Assembly (NCBI GenBank): GCA_031835245.1
Contig: JAVKOQ010000026.1
Location: forward strand, 272,501 to 336,500
Direction: 5' to 3'
Source of the DNA: Balamuthia mandrillaris
Taxonomy: Eukaryota; Discosea; Longamoebia; Balamuthiidae
DNA length: 64,000 nt
Position 1 is the first letter of the stretch, and each line of letters opens with the position of its first letter. Positions 11,672 through 26,642 of this stretch are shown piece by piece. A model generated the notes under the pieces. It was not told the DNA's origin, searched no databases, and saw only the letters and a list, made by a program, of their open reading frames with translations. The position numbers were made by a program, and so were the translations under genes.

Positions 11672-14600
11672 TTAGTGTGAGCCAGCACAGAAACCACAAA
11701 TGTTACAGAGAGAGAGGAGATACCCAGAAAGCTTGTTTTGAATGTGGCGGTGCAAATGACAGAGAAAGTCAGCATAGGACATCTGAGTGGCGGTCTTGTC
11801 CTCCACAAAATAAGAGACGAAGCGAGCTTCAAGGGGGCTGCCTCTTTGGATGACGTGGACGGCTTGCCCTTGGCCAGTCTGGTTGCGCAGGGTGCGCACC
11901 ACGCCGCATACCCTCGCGGACAGCGGGTTGTCCCTTTCTGTCAATTGCAACTTTATCACAAATATGTTAGCAGGAGGCAGGAGGAAGAGGAGGAGAGATG
12001 CGTACTTTGCTGCTATCAACGTCCATCAAAGATTCAACGCCAAACAGAGCAGATAAGGCTGAGGAAGGAGCAGAGCCCCCGATCCAGAGGAACATCTCTT
12101 GCCCATTATCCATCAAGTAAATTCCATCGTCTCTTAGAGATTCTCTTGAAAGACGGAGAGCGGGCGGCAGCGGACATTGCTCACCCTCGTCCCTGTTATC
12201 ATACTGTATAGGAAGTCAAGTGCGTTAGAACGTAGCAGTCGTCAAGGTGAAACGAGAGAGAAGTTATTACTTCTTCGGAGAGTTGAGTCAATTCGAAGAG
12301 ATGAGGATAGACAATAGTGGAAGCAGAGACGAGAGACATGATGTTAAAGGCCTGGAGAGCTTCGACTCTAAGATCTGGGTTGGCATCCTGCCCTATTCGC
12401 AGCAAGCCACTCTTGAGAAGAGATAGCGTGTAGATGGGAAGTAACTTAAGAGACTCAGGCAGAATGAGCTGGCTGGCGCCTGATGTTGCGCTTGCGCAGT
12501 GCTTGCGGTAGGCCGCCAGAGGGTCAACTGTGCTCTTTACGAGATTATTGCGTGCTTCAGCCAAGCTTGCATGGAACACGTGCCTCAATGCTGTATATAC
12601 CGTTGCGTTTGAGTTTTTGGAAACTAAGTTTAAGAGTAAAAAGGCAATCCGCACCTTTTCTAGCGTTAATATTGGCAATGGCGTAGAGGTCAGCCCCTCT
12701 GAACACGTTGTTGATGACAGAGGTACATCCTAATGAGATATTGTGGACTCGAATGCGGCGTTCTCCCTTGCTGGTCGTGTACCTATGTCGATGGAAATCA
12801 TTAAAACCAGGACGCATGACTTCAAAAATGAGAATGTAGTGCTTACAAGAGAGCACATTGCAAAACGGCCATTGACTTTTCGTCCAGAGACTCGTCATGT
12901 CGTAAGGAGGCAGCAATGCTTTTATCGCAATCAATAGCAGCAAGTTCCAAATCGGTAGAGTTGCGCATATGGAAGTGTCCTTGATAGCCATGCACAGAAA
13001 GACCTTGGCAGCGAAAGATAGCATGTTAATCATAGAGTGGAGGAGAAGGTTGGTGCGGTATTACCTGCACTGCAACGGATACGCATAACAGCTTCGAAGC
13101 CAGTAGGACGTAAGATATTATGCCGTAGATCTGCAACAAACTTGTGCTGTTCTCCAGGAATAGTAGCAAAGGAGGGATAGTGATAGATTTGTCCACCAGT
13201 AACACGAGATACCTCACCTTTACGACAAAGAAATGATGAGCAAGGAGGCTGAAAGAAGGTACAAGCAAGAACATGGATAAAAAAGAACAAGTAGAAAAGC
13301 CAAACCTATGGTGGCGGTGTCCACAAAAGAGGCAGAAAAGAGAAAAGTATCCACGGAAACCTGCTTCTCAGCGCATTTGACTCCCAGTTCAGTGTAATAG
13401 GAGCCTTGGGGCTTGTAAAGAGCACTTTCTTTGTCTGTGCCAATCAACTTGGGATCATCTCGTTTCTTTAGACGGCCGTTTCCTGCAACCGGAAGCGAGC
13501 ATTGGAAAATAAGAACCTTGCCGCCTGTCTCTTCCTGTATCATATTTGAGTATCAGTGCAATGATACCAGCGCGGTAGAGATGGAGAGAAGAGCGCACCA
13601 AAGCCATAGATGCGGCCTCCAGAGCAGAACCAAAGACAGATTCGTTGATGGTGGTGTTGGAAAACATTGATGGCAAGCGTGCTAAGAAAGTGTCAATGAT
13701 GTCCTTCGATTCGTTGTACTTGACCAAAAGGCCTTCCACCAACGGCACAAACATGTCCGTCACATCAGGTACAACCAACATTTTGGGTTGCTCAAGCACA
13801 GACTGTGGATAAAGCAAGACATTCAGGTGAGCGATAATAGCGAACAACAAGAGAATAAGCACAAGTACCTTCAGATTGTAGAAATGCACAGTTGTGTCAA
13901 AGGTAATGAACCCAACTTTGGCTTCCGAGTCTTCGGGTAGGCTTTGAAGAATGTGCTTAATGGCCCTCACAAAGCAGTCCAGGAGGTGAGCGTTGATTGA
14001 AATGCTGCTCACGTCTACAACAAAAAGATAGACAGGAGCATGAGGCTCTTTCCACATGTATTCTTTGGTGGCCACAAATTCCACGCTTCCTTTCGACAAC
14101 TCTGGGCGGCTCAACACGTCAGAACGCCTGCCAGTACCTTCCAATGGGCAAAAGTATTCGTGTGGCACTACAACCGATGCAAACAAGGGTGTAAGAGAGA
14201 AGATAAAATAATGAGAAGAGAAGAACGAGGGATCATATACCTTCGTTGACAAAACCGCACAGCGAGCACACATACTGGCGACCACCGTCCACGAATTTGA
14301 CGAAAGGATTGATGTAGCCTTTGCAACGATTGCAGCGAATAGGACCGGAGCTACCAAAGTCAACGATGGGGATGGGATCTTCTCCAGGGCCAGGCTCAGC
14401 CAGGGGTTGCACCACAGCACCAAGCGGCAGACAGGAGGTGTTGAGCAGGTCGGCGCTGCAAGGCACGTTGTAGAGGGACATGCGCATAAAGCGAGGGCTG
14501 CAGTTGCCCTCATCCAGCACAAAGTAACGGGAGGTGGGCGGAGGGGGCACCCTGTTGGTGTTTGTTCGAAAGTGAGTGAGCACGCCGGGAGCGCTGACAG

Positions 14601-15432
14601 GGCTGGGGATCTGTGAAGGGTCGATAGCGCCAGAGCTTCCAGGTGGCCCACCAGCACCAGAAGGACCGCCTCTACCAGAGATACCAAGGTTGGAGAATTG
14701 TTGGGCTAGCGGGCCTCCAGCGTAGGAAGAAGCCTGTTGCGGGTAACCGTAGGGGGAGGAGGCGGCCGAGCTACTGCCTCCCATCCATTGCGGCTGAGAG
14801 GCTGGTGTGAAAGTGGGAGGCCCTTGTTGAAAGTTGTGCTGAGAAGTCGGTGGGCTAAACATTTGCTGCTGCGTTTGTTGTTGTGGGGGCTGTTGGCCCA
14901 TAAACGGAGGAGGACCAGCTGGCGAAAACGTTTGGGATGGCTGCGGAGGATAATGCTGTTGTGGCTGTGGTTGCTGCTGATACTGCTGCGGTGAGTACTG
15001 TTGCTGTTGCGGCGGTGGTGACGAATACTGTTGTTGCTGTTGGAACTGAGGAGGTTGAGAGGAGGTTGGTGGTCCCATCGTTGAAGAGTATTGCTGTTGG
15101 TGAGAAGAAACAGCCGCAGCCGGAGAGAATAGAGAAGCAGTTGCAGGCTGGGCAGGAGTGAAGCCACCACCATGAGAGCCTGTTGTTGGTGGGCCTGCTG
15201 GTGGTTGATGTTGTTGGTAGCCACTCGTCGTCGTTGTTGCAGAGAGGCCATTGCTCAGCGGAGGAGGCCCCATCCTACTGGCTTGGGAGGGGGCCGCAGG
15301 GTTGAAGAAAGTCGAGGGGGTGGTTGGGGTGGCCCCAATCTGAGGAGGCAGCACAACACCTCCATAGGCCAACCCTTGCTGCTGTTGCTGTTGCTGGCCT
15401 TGCATATGTTGTTGAGTGTTAAAGGGATACAT
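11672..15432 (-). CDS. SEC24: SEC24, COPII coat cargo-adaptor subunit
   Basis: Subunit of the COPII inner coat that pairs with Sec23 and selects cargo at ER exit sites. The N-terminal ~260 residues are a Gln/Pro-rich linker (MYPFNTQQHMQG, poly-Q). Next come the gelsolin-like/zinc-finger part (CNRCKGYINPF and YVCSLCGF, four Cys), the trunk vWA-like domain (APVYLFVVDVS, KVGFITFDTTVHFYNLK), the beta-barrel (GGKVLIFQCSLP, GVKCAEKQVSVDTFLF, GGQIYHYPSF), the helical part (GHFHMRNSTDLELAAIDCD, SKGERRIRVHNISLG) and the C-terminal gelsolin fold (DGIYLMDNGQEMFLWIGG). About eight to ten exons, all in frame; several short exons around 13,000-12,000 needed frame changes resolved by family alignment. Ends in a normal TAA at 11672. 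The poly-Q tract makes the linker likely to vary in length. Confidence 0.93.
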
Positions 15433-15948
15433 TTTTTGCTTTTTTGGCTTCTTGCTGGTGTGCTCTTGCTTCTTTTTTGTTGTTTTCGTATCACAAAATT
15501 CGGTGCTCGCTGCCTGCTCAAGTTTTTTTTTTGTTGCTAAAGAAAAAGAAAAAGAAAAGAAAAGAAAAGCAGTGCTAACTAGTGAGAAAAGAGTGACAAG
15601 TGCTTTCAGCCAACACCACTCACACACAGGTGACTGAGAAGTAGTAGTAGTGCGTGCGTGCGCTCTCTCCCCCCTTTTTTTATATTTTGCTCTGTTTTTA
15701 CCAACAAGGGCAGCCCTTCCCTTCCCTTCCCCTCTCTCTCTGTTTGGCTTTTTTGTTTACGCGACAAACCACCGAAATGCCCCTTTTTTGGTTTCTGTTT
15801 TTTTTGCACCTCGACACGTCAGCGACTCCCCTGTGACGTGGCTGCCCTCTCTCTCTCTCTCACTCTCTCTCTCTCGTTTACCCTCGCTTTCGATGTAATA
15901 GGTTTTGCTTTGTTCTTTTTTGCTTTTTTATTTTCTTTTGTTGAAAGG

Positions 15949-18086
<2,138 letters not shown>

Positions 18087-18399
18087 GGGCGAACGTGGTA
18101 TTCCGCGAGTAGCAGCAGCCTACTTGCCCGAAGAAAAAAAAAAAAGGAGTGACGTAGAAGGAAAGTAAAAAAGAAGGCAACCCTGAAACAAGGACCCCCC
18201 GTTGTTGAAGAAAAAACCACCCGAGCCGCAACCAGTCTACCAAGCCCTGCCCCCCCCCTTCTTTCTTCTTTTCTTTTCTAAATTGCCTTAAAAAGTAAAT
18301 TCCCGGTGATTTTCGTGTCGACGTGGAACCATTATTCACCGTCGACCCGAGAATTGCTTTTGCTTGGCGGAGGAAGGGGGGGACAACAAAGAAACAAAG

Positions 18400-19674
18400 T
18401 TATTTTTTCTTGCTTTTGACTTGAAGAAAGAGGTGAACTTTGGTGTTGAAAATCTCTTGCAGCTCCAACTTTGCCCGCAAGTAGATTCGCTTGATGGCAT
18501 TCCCCGCCTTCCCCACCATCAATTTCTGATGCAGGATGAGCATCATCGAAAGTAAAATGAAAGACGGAGGAGGAAATCAAAGTAAGAAACGACGACAGAA
18601 ACAAGGGTTGATAGGGATGGTAACCTTTTGGTTAGGCCTTGGCACAATGATGTTCTGATGGATGATCAATTCACCCTTTGAGTTGGTCCGCCAGCCCACG
18701 TTTTCTTGCTCTACCAAATAGGGCACCTCTGCGTTAGTCCTGTTGTATATCTTCTCGCGAATAACTTCTGTGACTCGCTCCACGTCGCTCATGTTTGTTT
18801 TCTGAATGATCATAATGATAACATTACGTTAATAACAACACTTATAAGAGATAAAGAGAGGCTGATTAAGCGGAGTACCCAATCTTTAGGATACGTCCAG
18901 TCTCGAGGAGATGCCTTCGAAACAAGAAAACTCTATAAATTGTTTGAAAAAATGATAAGTATCTTTAAACGAATACGAAGTGTCATGGTAAAATGGAACG
19001 ACACTTACCTTTAGTGTGTCTACTCCGACTCCCTTCAATGCACTGATCCGAAAGACGCGTTCGAACAACTGTTGATCATTGAGCGGTTTGGTTAACACAG
19101 CAACTCGCTCTTTGAGCAAGTTTGCGTTTGACAATAAGTCCATCTGCAAACAAAAAAGTGTTAATCGCTTTTCTCTCATTCGCTCACGGATAGTATACCT
19201 TGTTCAATACAAGAACTATTTCCTTGGATTTAAAGTTTTGCCGCGATGCAGCCAATTTGTTTAGAATAAATAATGCTGCAGAGTCCACTTGGCGAGCTAT
19301 GTCAACAAGCACCAACACTATGGTAATGGTGAAACGCATCAACGAAAGTTTCGGTGTAACAATGCAGCCAGAATGAGAGCGTACATACCCACATCGGCCT
19401 TTTCAGCGACATCCCATCCCGTGGTTGTGATGGAACGTCCGTATCTACGTTGAGTGTTTTTATTTGAGAATCAGTAACTCTAGTCCTCCAGGGAGAGAGA
19501 GAAGAGAGACCTTTTGGAAAGGTTTGGGCTAACAACGCCAGGCGTATCCAAAAATACAAGCTGTGTATTGTCCACTGTGGTGATGCCCAATGTCCTTTGT
19601 CGCGTGGTTTGCGCCTTTCTGCACACTGGCGATACCTGCTCATGACAATACAATGGAGCGACCAAAAGAAGTGA

Positions 19675-19719
<45 letters not shown>

Positions 19720-20510
19720 CCCCAAACCTTTTCACCAACAATAGCATTGACTAAGGTGGATTTGCCGGCATTAGGCGGGCCAAGAAGGGCGATCTCACAG
19801 AGGCGCGGTTCAGCCGGCTGTTCAAAGAAGAGGGGAACCTCCTTGAGTTGTGCTTCAAGAGGAGGCGGCGGTCCTGTGGTCATCACGAGTCTTCGTCTTG
19901 GAGGGAGGGTTCCCTGCTTGGGAGAAGAAGATGCCGTTTGAACAGGAGGAGGTTGTCCGTCTGCTGTTGTTGTTGGCGCTGGGGCTTGGCCCTCCTCAAC
20001 GGCGTTGTTGGTGGACTTGTCTCCTCCTTCTCCTTTGTGCTTTGCTTCAGCTTGTGGTGTGTTGTGGCCTCGGTCACGAAGGTACAGCGGCAGTTCGGAC
20101 TGGAAGGAGGGAGCGGGAGGCCCCTGCCGCTCCGCCAGCAAGGGATGGGGCGGTGAGGAGATCTCCGCTTTTCCTTGGGAGGCCCCTCCCTTCTTCTTGT
20201 AGCGGGACATGATGGCGTAGCCACGAAAAGAGGGTCTTGTTGTTATCACCATCACTGTGCCCCTGTCGTTGCAGCTGCTGCCGGTGAGAGAAGCGGAGGG
20301 TGGAACGGTGCTTCTTGTGAAGAAAAGCAGAGGATGTGGTTGGCAGAGGTGGTTGTGGGGGGAGGCGAGCGGCCGAGAGGTGCTGGTTGCTGCTTGTCTT
20401 ACGCCACCAAAGACTGCCGCAGAGCCTCCTGCGTAGGAAGGCCGAGAGGGCAGCAGCCGCTGCCACACCATTTGCGAGCACTGCCGGGTGCTGCCCTTCC
20501 TGCTTGCCAT
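18400..20510 (-). CDS. ERAL1: ERA-like GTPase, predicted mitochondrial (ERAL1-type)
   Basis: GTPase that in bacteria and mitochondria binds the 3' end of small-subunit rRNA and assists ribosome assembly. A long low-complexity N-terminus with many Arg and Ser residues (MASRKGSTRQCSQMVWQRLL) fits a mitochondrial presequence. All GTPase motifs are present: G1 GPPNAGKST, G2 region TTRQRTLGI, G3 DTPGVV, G4 NKMD (split by an intron), G5 SALKG. The C-terminal KH domain has the GxxG loop as LMVGKAGNAIKRI, followed by KVHLFLQVKSKKK and stop. The EVPYLVEQE strand leads into KH as in ERA. Roughly eight exons; an intron has a (GA)n array at 19677-19716. An in-frame ATG at 20573 would add a short Lys/Ala-rich extension encoded by a CTG-type repeat; 20510 is preferred but not certain. 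Confidence 0.9.
19677..19716. repeat. (GA)n microsatellite in an ERA intron
   Basis: About 19 GA units between the exons carrying G1 and G2/G3; (CT)n on the gene's sense strand. Confidence 0.95.
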
Positions 20511-20864
20511 CGTATTCCACGCCGCTGCTGCTGCTGCTGCTGCTGCTACTCTTTTTCTTTTTTTCTTTTTCATTTTTCTTTTTTTTCTTTTTTTTTTCTT
20601 TTGTTTCTTACATCATTCCCCACCCAACGAGGGCTAGAGAGAGACGCTGCTGGGAGGAGAAAGAAGCGGCAAGGCCTCAACAAAGCCTGTAAGCCACAGC
20701 AACAACTTGGAAGAAGGTACGGAAGCACCATCTACAACAGGTGTTTTTTTTTTTCGAAAGAAACAAAAACAAGGCACAAAAAAAAAAAGAATGTGGCTGC
20801 AGAGGGGAGAGGGCAGGGGAAGAGAGGGAAGAGAAGTGCATACAAAGAAGGGAGGGAAACCAAA

Positions 20865-23734
20865 TCAAACCAAAGCAGCCACTTGCTTAAGGACGTCTTC
20901 CGTGGTGGCGGCCGCATTGCCCACACGCTTGGCCACGCTGCACCACACTCGCCCGTGATGCGGGTCAGCGTCCCTGCACCGCTTCAGCACCTGTTCGTGC
21001 CGCTTCTCCGCCTTGCCGTACTGCAGCTCAAACTTGTAATAGGCGGCCCAGGCATCCCCTAGGTCGGGGTTGAGCTTGACGGCCCGGTCGAACCAGTTGC
21101 GCGCCTTTTCCACTTTGCGATCCTGCCAAAAGATGCGGGCCACCGCCACGATAACGTGCGGGTCGTTGTCACAGCGCTTTAGCGCGTCCACGCTCTTGCT
21201 CTTCTGCTTGGGGCGGGGCTCCATGGCAATGGCCTTGGCCCACAGCATGCCCGAGGTGGGGCATTCCTGAAGGGCCTTGGCCAGCAAGTTCTCCGCGATC
21301 TTCTTGTTGTTGGCTCGTTCTTCCGCCTCGATGGCGGCCAGCCATAGGTCCGGCGTCTTGGGATTCTTCAGCCTGGCCTTCTCTAACAGGGAGCGAGCCT
21401 TGGCTGTAGATATCTTCTCCTCCAGCTGGGCAGCACATAGCCACAGAGGGATGCTATGAGGACAGTTCAGCAGTCCGCGTTGGTAAAACGCTCTGCCTTT
21501 CTCCCAGAGAGGGGTGGGATTTGCGCCATTCTCCTCCGCCCGTTGTTCCTCCAGCTGACCTCTCATCATCCACAGCTTATCGAATTGAGGGTATCTCTTC
21601 AGAGCCTCATCCAAGAGCTTTTCTGCCTCGTCTAAGTTACCGATTTCTCTTTCTAGCGCAGCGGACTTCATCCACACTCGCTCCGTGCCCGCTCTGTCCC
21701 TGGCCCTGCTCAACAGATCTCTCGCTCTGTCCTGTTCTTTGTTGGCGCTCTCCAGCTTAACGGCAGCCAGCCAGATCTGCTCGCTGTCGGGATTGGCCCT
21801 AAAGGCTTCAGCCAGCACCGCACGCGCTCCATCCACATCGCCAGTCAACCACTTCTCCTTGGCAGCCATGAGCCATAGGATCTCGGCACGAGGGCAGTAG
21901 GCCACTGCTTTCTTCAGCAATTGGTCCAGCGACTCAGCAGTTCCGTGGTTCTTCTCCAAGTAGGCTTCTCTGAGCCAGATGGACTTCTTTCCGGGGTAAA
22001 CGGTGAGAGCATGGGCGTAGATTGCTCTGGCCGTCTGAACTGACCCGTGAGCCAGACAACTTTCAGCATCTTCCATCCATACGTCCTTGCGATCGACGTC
22101 TTCCACACCAATACCAATGGTTTCTCGCACGATAGCCTGACAAGTGGCAGGAAAGCCGCTGTGCTCCGCGTTTTCCGCTTCCTTGATCCACTGCTCCCGA
22201 TCGATGACTACCTGATGAGCGGAAAGAGACTTGACAGCTCGTTTGATGATGTTGTTTACTCCATCTTCGTTGCCGTTGGCTTCCTCCAGCTTGGCAGCAG
22301 TAATCCAAATGCGAGGATCTGTAGGGATCGTCTCTCGTGCTTTGTTAAGAACTCTCCTGGCGTTCTCGTAGGTTTCTAACTTGGCTAACGCCAACCACAT
22401 GGTGACACTGTGAGGAACGCATTCCACTGCCCTAGACAACATGATGCGAGCGTCATCGGGATGCTCCAGCTCCACCGCCGCCTTCCACAACTTCACGCTA
22501 TTGGGAATGAACTCCAAGGCCTTGCGCAGCACGCGACGTTTGGCCTTAACGTCCTTTTCCAGATGAGCAGCCTGCAGCCATAGCTTCACAGAGTGAGGCA
22601 CGTGGCGAACGGCAGTGGCCAGAATGGCCTTAGCGTCGCTGGGCGTGTGCAAGCTGGCAGCCTCCAACCAAACATCTACGTTTTCTGGGCAGGCCGTGCA
22701 TCCCTTCTTGATCATCTTTCTGGCAGCCGCCAACTTGCCTGCCATCTTCTCGAGACGAGCAGCAGCAATCCAGCCAGGAGCATGCTTGGGATTGGTCGTG
22801 ATTACCGACTTGAGAAGGAGACGTGCCTTCTGTAAGTCGCCAATGTCCACATCCGCACCTGGCCCCAACGTGACACTGTTAAGGTCGGTGAGATAGCCTT
22901 TAGGGTCCACTACCGTCTGCCCAGACACAGAGTCCGAGACCTGATGCAGCTTCAAGTCTAGAACGGTCTTCCTAGCCGCTCCAATCTCGTGTAGGTCGGC
23001 TACCGTGGTGGAGCCATCAAGAGGTGTCTGGAAGCCCAGCGTGGGCATGGTGTTGGTGCTCCGCTCCTTGCTTGCCGTGTCCAGGACGATAGAGTCAGGG
23101 ACAGGCACGTACCGCTCCGGCCTAGCACGCTTGCCTCTGTGGCTGAGGTTGCCAACCTCGGGGAGGTTCTCCCACTCCTCTGCAGACACTTTGGATAGCT
23201 CTTTCTTGATGTCAGCAAAAGACTGTTGTATTTTGGGTCGGGTGGCACGGTACTTTTCCCTCTCGCTTTGTTCTCTGAGCTCTCTGCGCCGCCGCCGGCG
23301 AGAGTCCATGCGCTCATCCACCGAGTCATAGATCTCATCGGCCTCTTTGTCATCCTGCTCATAGGGGTCGCTCGCTCGGAAGATGCTGTGGCTGTAGCCG
23401 CCGAATTCATCAAAGTTGGAGTCTGAGTAGTCGTACCTGTCCTCCTTTTCCTCCACGTCCATCGGTTTGGCTGCCGCCACCGCCGCCGCTGCGGCTCCTG
23501 ACACCTCCTCTGGAGTCATACGAGCTGGACCGATGTCGGACCGTGTCGTGAAGCCAGTGGCTCTGCGTTGTGAGAAGAAGGGGAGAACAATGATGAACAT
23601 CAGTGCGAAGATTGAAAAAAACCCCAACAAGAGGGATTTTGTTTAAAAAAAAAACGAAGAGGAGGTACATACCCTCGTCCCAAGCCTGCTACATAGTTGG
23701 CAGGGGCTGGCGTTTCTACGAATCGTTTGGACAT
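20865..23734 (-). CDS. PRPF6: PRPF6/Prp6, U5/tri-snRNP splicing factor
   Basis: Two exons: 23734-23672 encoding MSKRFVETPAPANYVAGLGRG, and 23562-20865 beginning ATGFTTRSDIGPAR. Both match the start of the PRP1 N-terminal domain of PRPF6. Exon 2 continues with the acidic linker DSNFDEFGGYSHSIF, the REKYRATRPKIQQSFAD segment, EWENLPEVGNLSHR, and then about 19 HAT/TPR repeats to the end (for example PHSVKLWLQAAHLEKD, NPDSEQIWLAAVKLE, GRVWCSVAKRVGN). PRPF6 bridges U5 snRNP and U4/U6 in the tri-snRNP. The total is about 920 aa, the normal family length. The first exon is short, in frame, and split from exon 2 by a 109-nt GTATGT...CAG intron. GC-rich exon 2 gives several long antisense shadows, which are discarded. 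Confidence 0.95.
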
Positions 23735-24186
23735 GGTGCTCCTCCTTGTGTGCTTGCTTCCTCCTTGCCTCCCCTATGAGCCTAGTCCCACTTGAGCTCT
23801 TCCCTCTGCCTTGCTGCTGCTCTTCTCTTCTTTATTCTTCCGGCTTGTGTCGTCATGAGGGAAATGTTCGGCATTTTTGCTTGAGGAGGCAGAGACAAAT
23901 AAAGAGCCGCAGTTCGTGTCGTCATGAATTTAAGAGAAGTCCACAGCGAAATCTCCAAAGAAAAAAAAAATAGGAGAGGGGAAGGGGCAAAAGGAGAAGA
24001 GAGAAAGGGTCAGAAAGACGAAAGAAAGAAGTAGAGCCGCTCGCTTCCTTTTCGTTTCTTCTTCAAACTAAGTAGCCTACTGCTGCTGTTTCAGCTGCTT
24101 TAAGAATTACAGCATCTGTCACAAAGGGTGGATTGGTTTATCCAATTTGTTTTTCGTCTCAACCATAACACAACCATTTAAAAAAA
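23735..24186. promoter_or_regulatory. Divergent promoter region between PRPF6 and syntaxin
   Basis: 452 bp between two divergent start codons. It holds two copies of TGTCGTCATGA (23848-23858 and 23917-23927); the second is part of a 16-base identity with 9767-9782. No gene seen. Confidence 0.45.
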
Positions 24187-24672
24187 ATGTCGTTTGACGA
24201 CATAGAGAGAGGAAGGAGGGCGCCTGCCTGGGGCGCAAGCTACCAAGCTGGTGGTGGTGGCGGCGATGGCTTTGGAGGATTTGGTGGGGTAGGAACCACA
24301 GGTGCCTCCAACTACACGGGGCTGCGGGCTGGTGGAGCCGACCCCTACACCATCAGCAACAGCTCCGCCTCTGGCAGGAGCGGAGAGTTTGAACGCCTCA
24401 GCGACGCCATCTTCAACAATGTAAAACAGATCAACTTCAACGTGACGCAGATCACCCGCATGGTGGACGACATTGGCTCCGCTCGAGACAGCCAGGACCT
24501 CAGGCACAGACTGAGGGACATCATCGAGGCCACCAGAAAAACGGCCCTCGACACAAACGCTGAGTTTAAGGACATGGCTCGTTTACCTGGTATCAACTCT
24601 GGAGTACGTGCCTCTCCTCTTCTGATTTCCCCCATTTTTTCTTCATTATTTGTTCTCTCTCCCTCCCTCCCT

Positions 24673-24714
<42 letters not shown>

Positions 24715-25694
24715 TCGTGGCTTACTCTCAAAATAAACAAATAGGAATATAAGCGCAAACAAACCAAGTTGAAGACGGACTTCCAGACCTCCCTGGAACA
24801 CTTTCAGAAAATAAGCAAGCTGGCCAGCTCCAAGTCTTCTTCCACGGCACCACCCAAAGCTCCTTCTTTTTCTCCTGCTCAAAAAGGCAGACCTGCTCCG
24901 TACGTTCTGTTTTCCTTTTGTCTTTTCTTTTCTTTTCTTTTCTTTCTTTTCTTTTCTTTTCTTTTCTTTTCTTTTCTTTTCTTTTCTTTTCTTTCTTTTC
25001 TTTTCTTTTCTTTTCTTTTCTTCTTTTCTTTTCTTTTCTTTCTTTTCTTTTCTTTTCTTTTCTTTTCTTTTCTTTTCTTTTCTTTTCTTTTCTTTTCTTT
25101 TCTTTTCTTTTCTTTTCTTTTCTTTTCTTTTCTTTTCTTTTCTTGCCATGTTTTTGATGATTGTGAAGTTCTGTTTCAAGGATAAGAGCGTTAACCACTC
25201 CCATTTTTTAATATATTTTAAAACAAAGTGCGTTTGAATATGATGAAGAGGATGATCAGCAGAGTATGATTGAGGCACAAAGAAGACAGCAAATCCTACA
25301 ACTTGAAAATGACAGAGATTTTCAAAACGCATTGATAGAGGAGAGAGAGCAAGGCATACGAGAAATAGAATCCACCATCCAGGAAGTGAACGAAATATTT
25401 ATCGATCTCGCCAACCTTGTAAATGAACAAGCTCCAATGATTGGTTTGTATCTCTGGTCTTTTGCATACAGCACGTTTCCGTTGTGATAACAAGAGCTTA
25501 TAACGTTGTTCTCTTGTAGATAACATTGAAAGTCACATCGATTCCTCAGTTTCTTCGACATCAAGGGGCGTCGTGGAGCTTCGCAAAGCTGCCGCTTATC
25601 AGCGTTCTGCCCGAACCAAGCTATGCTTCCTTATTTTGCTAATTTTAGCAATAGTTGTTGCCGTTGTTGTTGTTTTGGTACACACGCTCTCTCG

Positions 25695-25739
<45 letters not shown>

Positions 25740-25832
25740 CCTCCCTCCCTCTCCTACCTAAAAGTATACTTTTCTCTTTGTACTTATCCATGTCTGTGTT
25801 TTTACCAGTTGCTGGCGCTTAAGCTCAAGTAG
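24187..25832 (+). CDS. Qa-SNARE syntaxin (endosomal Pep12/syntaxin-7-like)
   Basis: Tail-anchored membrane-fusion protein, roughly 285 aa from about five exons. The start MSFDDIERGRRAPAWG is followed by a Gly-rich stretch. The Habc three-helix domain runs from FERLSDAIFNNVKQINFNV to the exon starting EYKRKQTKLKTDFQTSLEHF, then a Ser/Pro linker. The SNARE helix (IEERE..., IQEVNEIFIDLANLVNEQ) carries the central zero-layer Gln in LVNEQ and continues into IDNIESHIDSS. A C-terminal hydrophobic anchor (LCFLILLILAIVVAVVVVL) precedes a short lumenal tail ending LALKLK and stop. Habc and SNARE features resemble endosomal/vacuolar syntaxins (Pep12, STX7/12). Two introns carry huge pyrimidine arrays, (TTTTC)n at 24919-25144 and (CT)n at about 24677-24712; a third carries CT/CCCT at 25690-25748. 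Confidence 0.9.
24919..25144. repeat. (TTTTC)n array in a syntaxin intron
   Basis: About 225 bp of imperfect TTTTC pentamers just after the exon ending in GRPAP. Pure pyrimidine on the sense strand. The long Lys/Glu-rich and Phe/Ser-rich ORFs over it are artefacts. Confidence 0.95.
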
Positions 25833-26041
25833 AATGATTGATCTTTAGAGATGAGTTTGCACTAGCGTTAGTTAGAAAGAATAAAGCTGATAAGGCAATG
25901 TTGGTGTTTCAGACGTAAGTTGTCAAGTTGCCGCTAAAGAAAGGATGAAGCTAGACAAGCGAAAGTGAGGAGAGCGTGACAGGAAAAGAACAACACAAAA
26001 TAAGTCGCAGAGGAAGCTTTATTCGCTTAATGAGAGCTTGT

Positions 26042-26599
26042 TCAGCTCATGAACGCTTCATACCGGATAAGGCGAGAGTTGGTATCACCAGGCATCCTGT
26101 TGTGAAAAGGGATTTTCATAATGAGGGAGCTATTCTTTCAAAGAAAACGTGGAAAGAAAGAGAAAAGGTACCTGTATTGAATCCTTCCTGCAAAGGTGAC
26201 GAGAGCTCTTGCCTTATCCCGCAGTGATTGCATTTCCTGTCAGCAAAGATACGTTAGCCAATCGCGGCTACGTTACACCCATGTGGTAGGAAGGCGTACC
26301 TGTTCCCTTCCGCCGTCCAAAGGCTGGGCGAAGCCTGTGCTCACAGCTGACTTTTTCATAGCGGTATACGTTTTATAGAGGATGGTCATCGCTGCAAGTA
26401 GAATGTCTGCAAAGTTCCTGCGAATAGCCTCGTCAATGTATCTGAACCTCTCCACTTTGTCTGTCATCTCTGACATATCAAATGGAATAATATCCATACT
26501 CATCAATATCTGCATCGGTAGACAAAGGATTAATACTCGAATTCCAACATAAAAGAATCAACCAAGCAGTAGCAGAGAGAGAGAGAGAGAGAGAAAGAA

Positions 26600-26642
<43 letters not shown>

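Noticed and set aside
24646-25332. 228-aa Lys/Glu-rich minus-strand frame
   Set aside because: Encoded by the reverse complement of the (TTTTC)n intron array; no start context or family match, and it lies antisense to the syntaxin gene.
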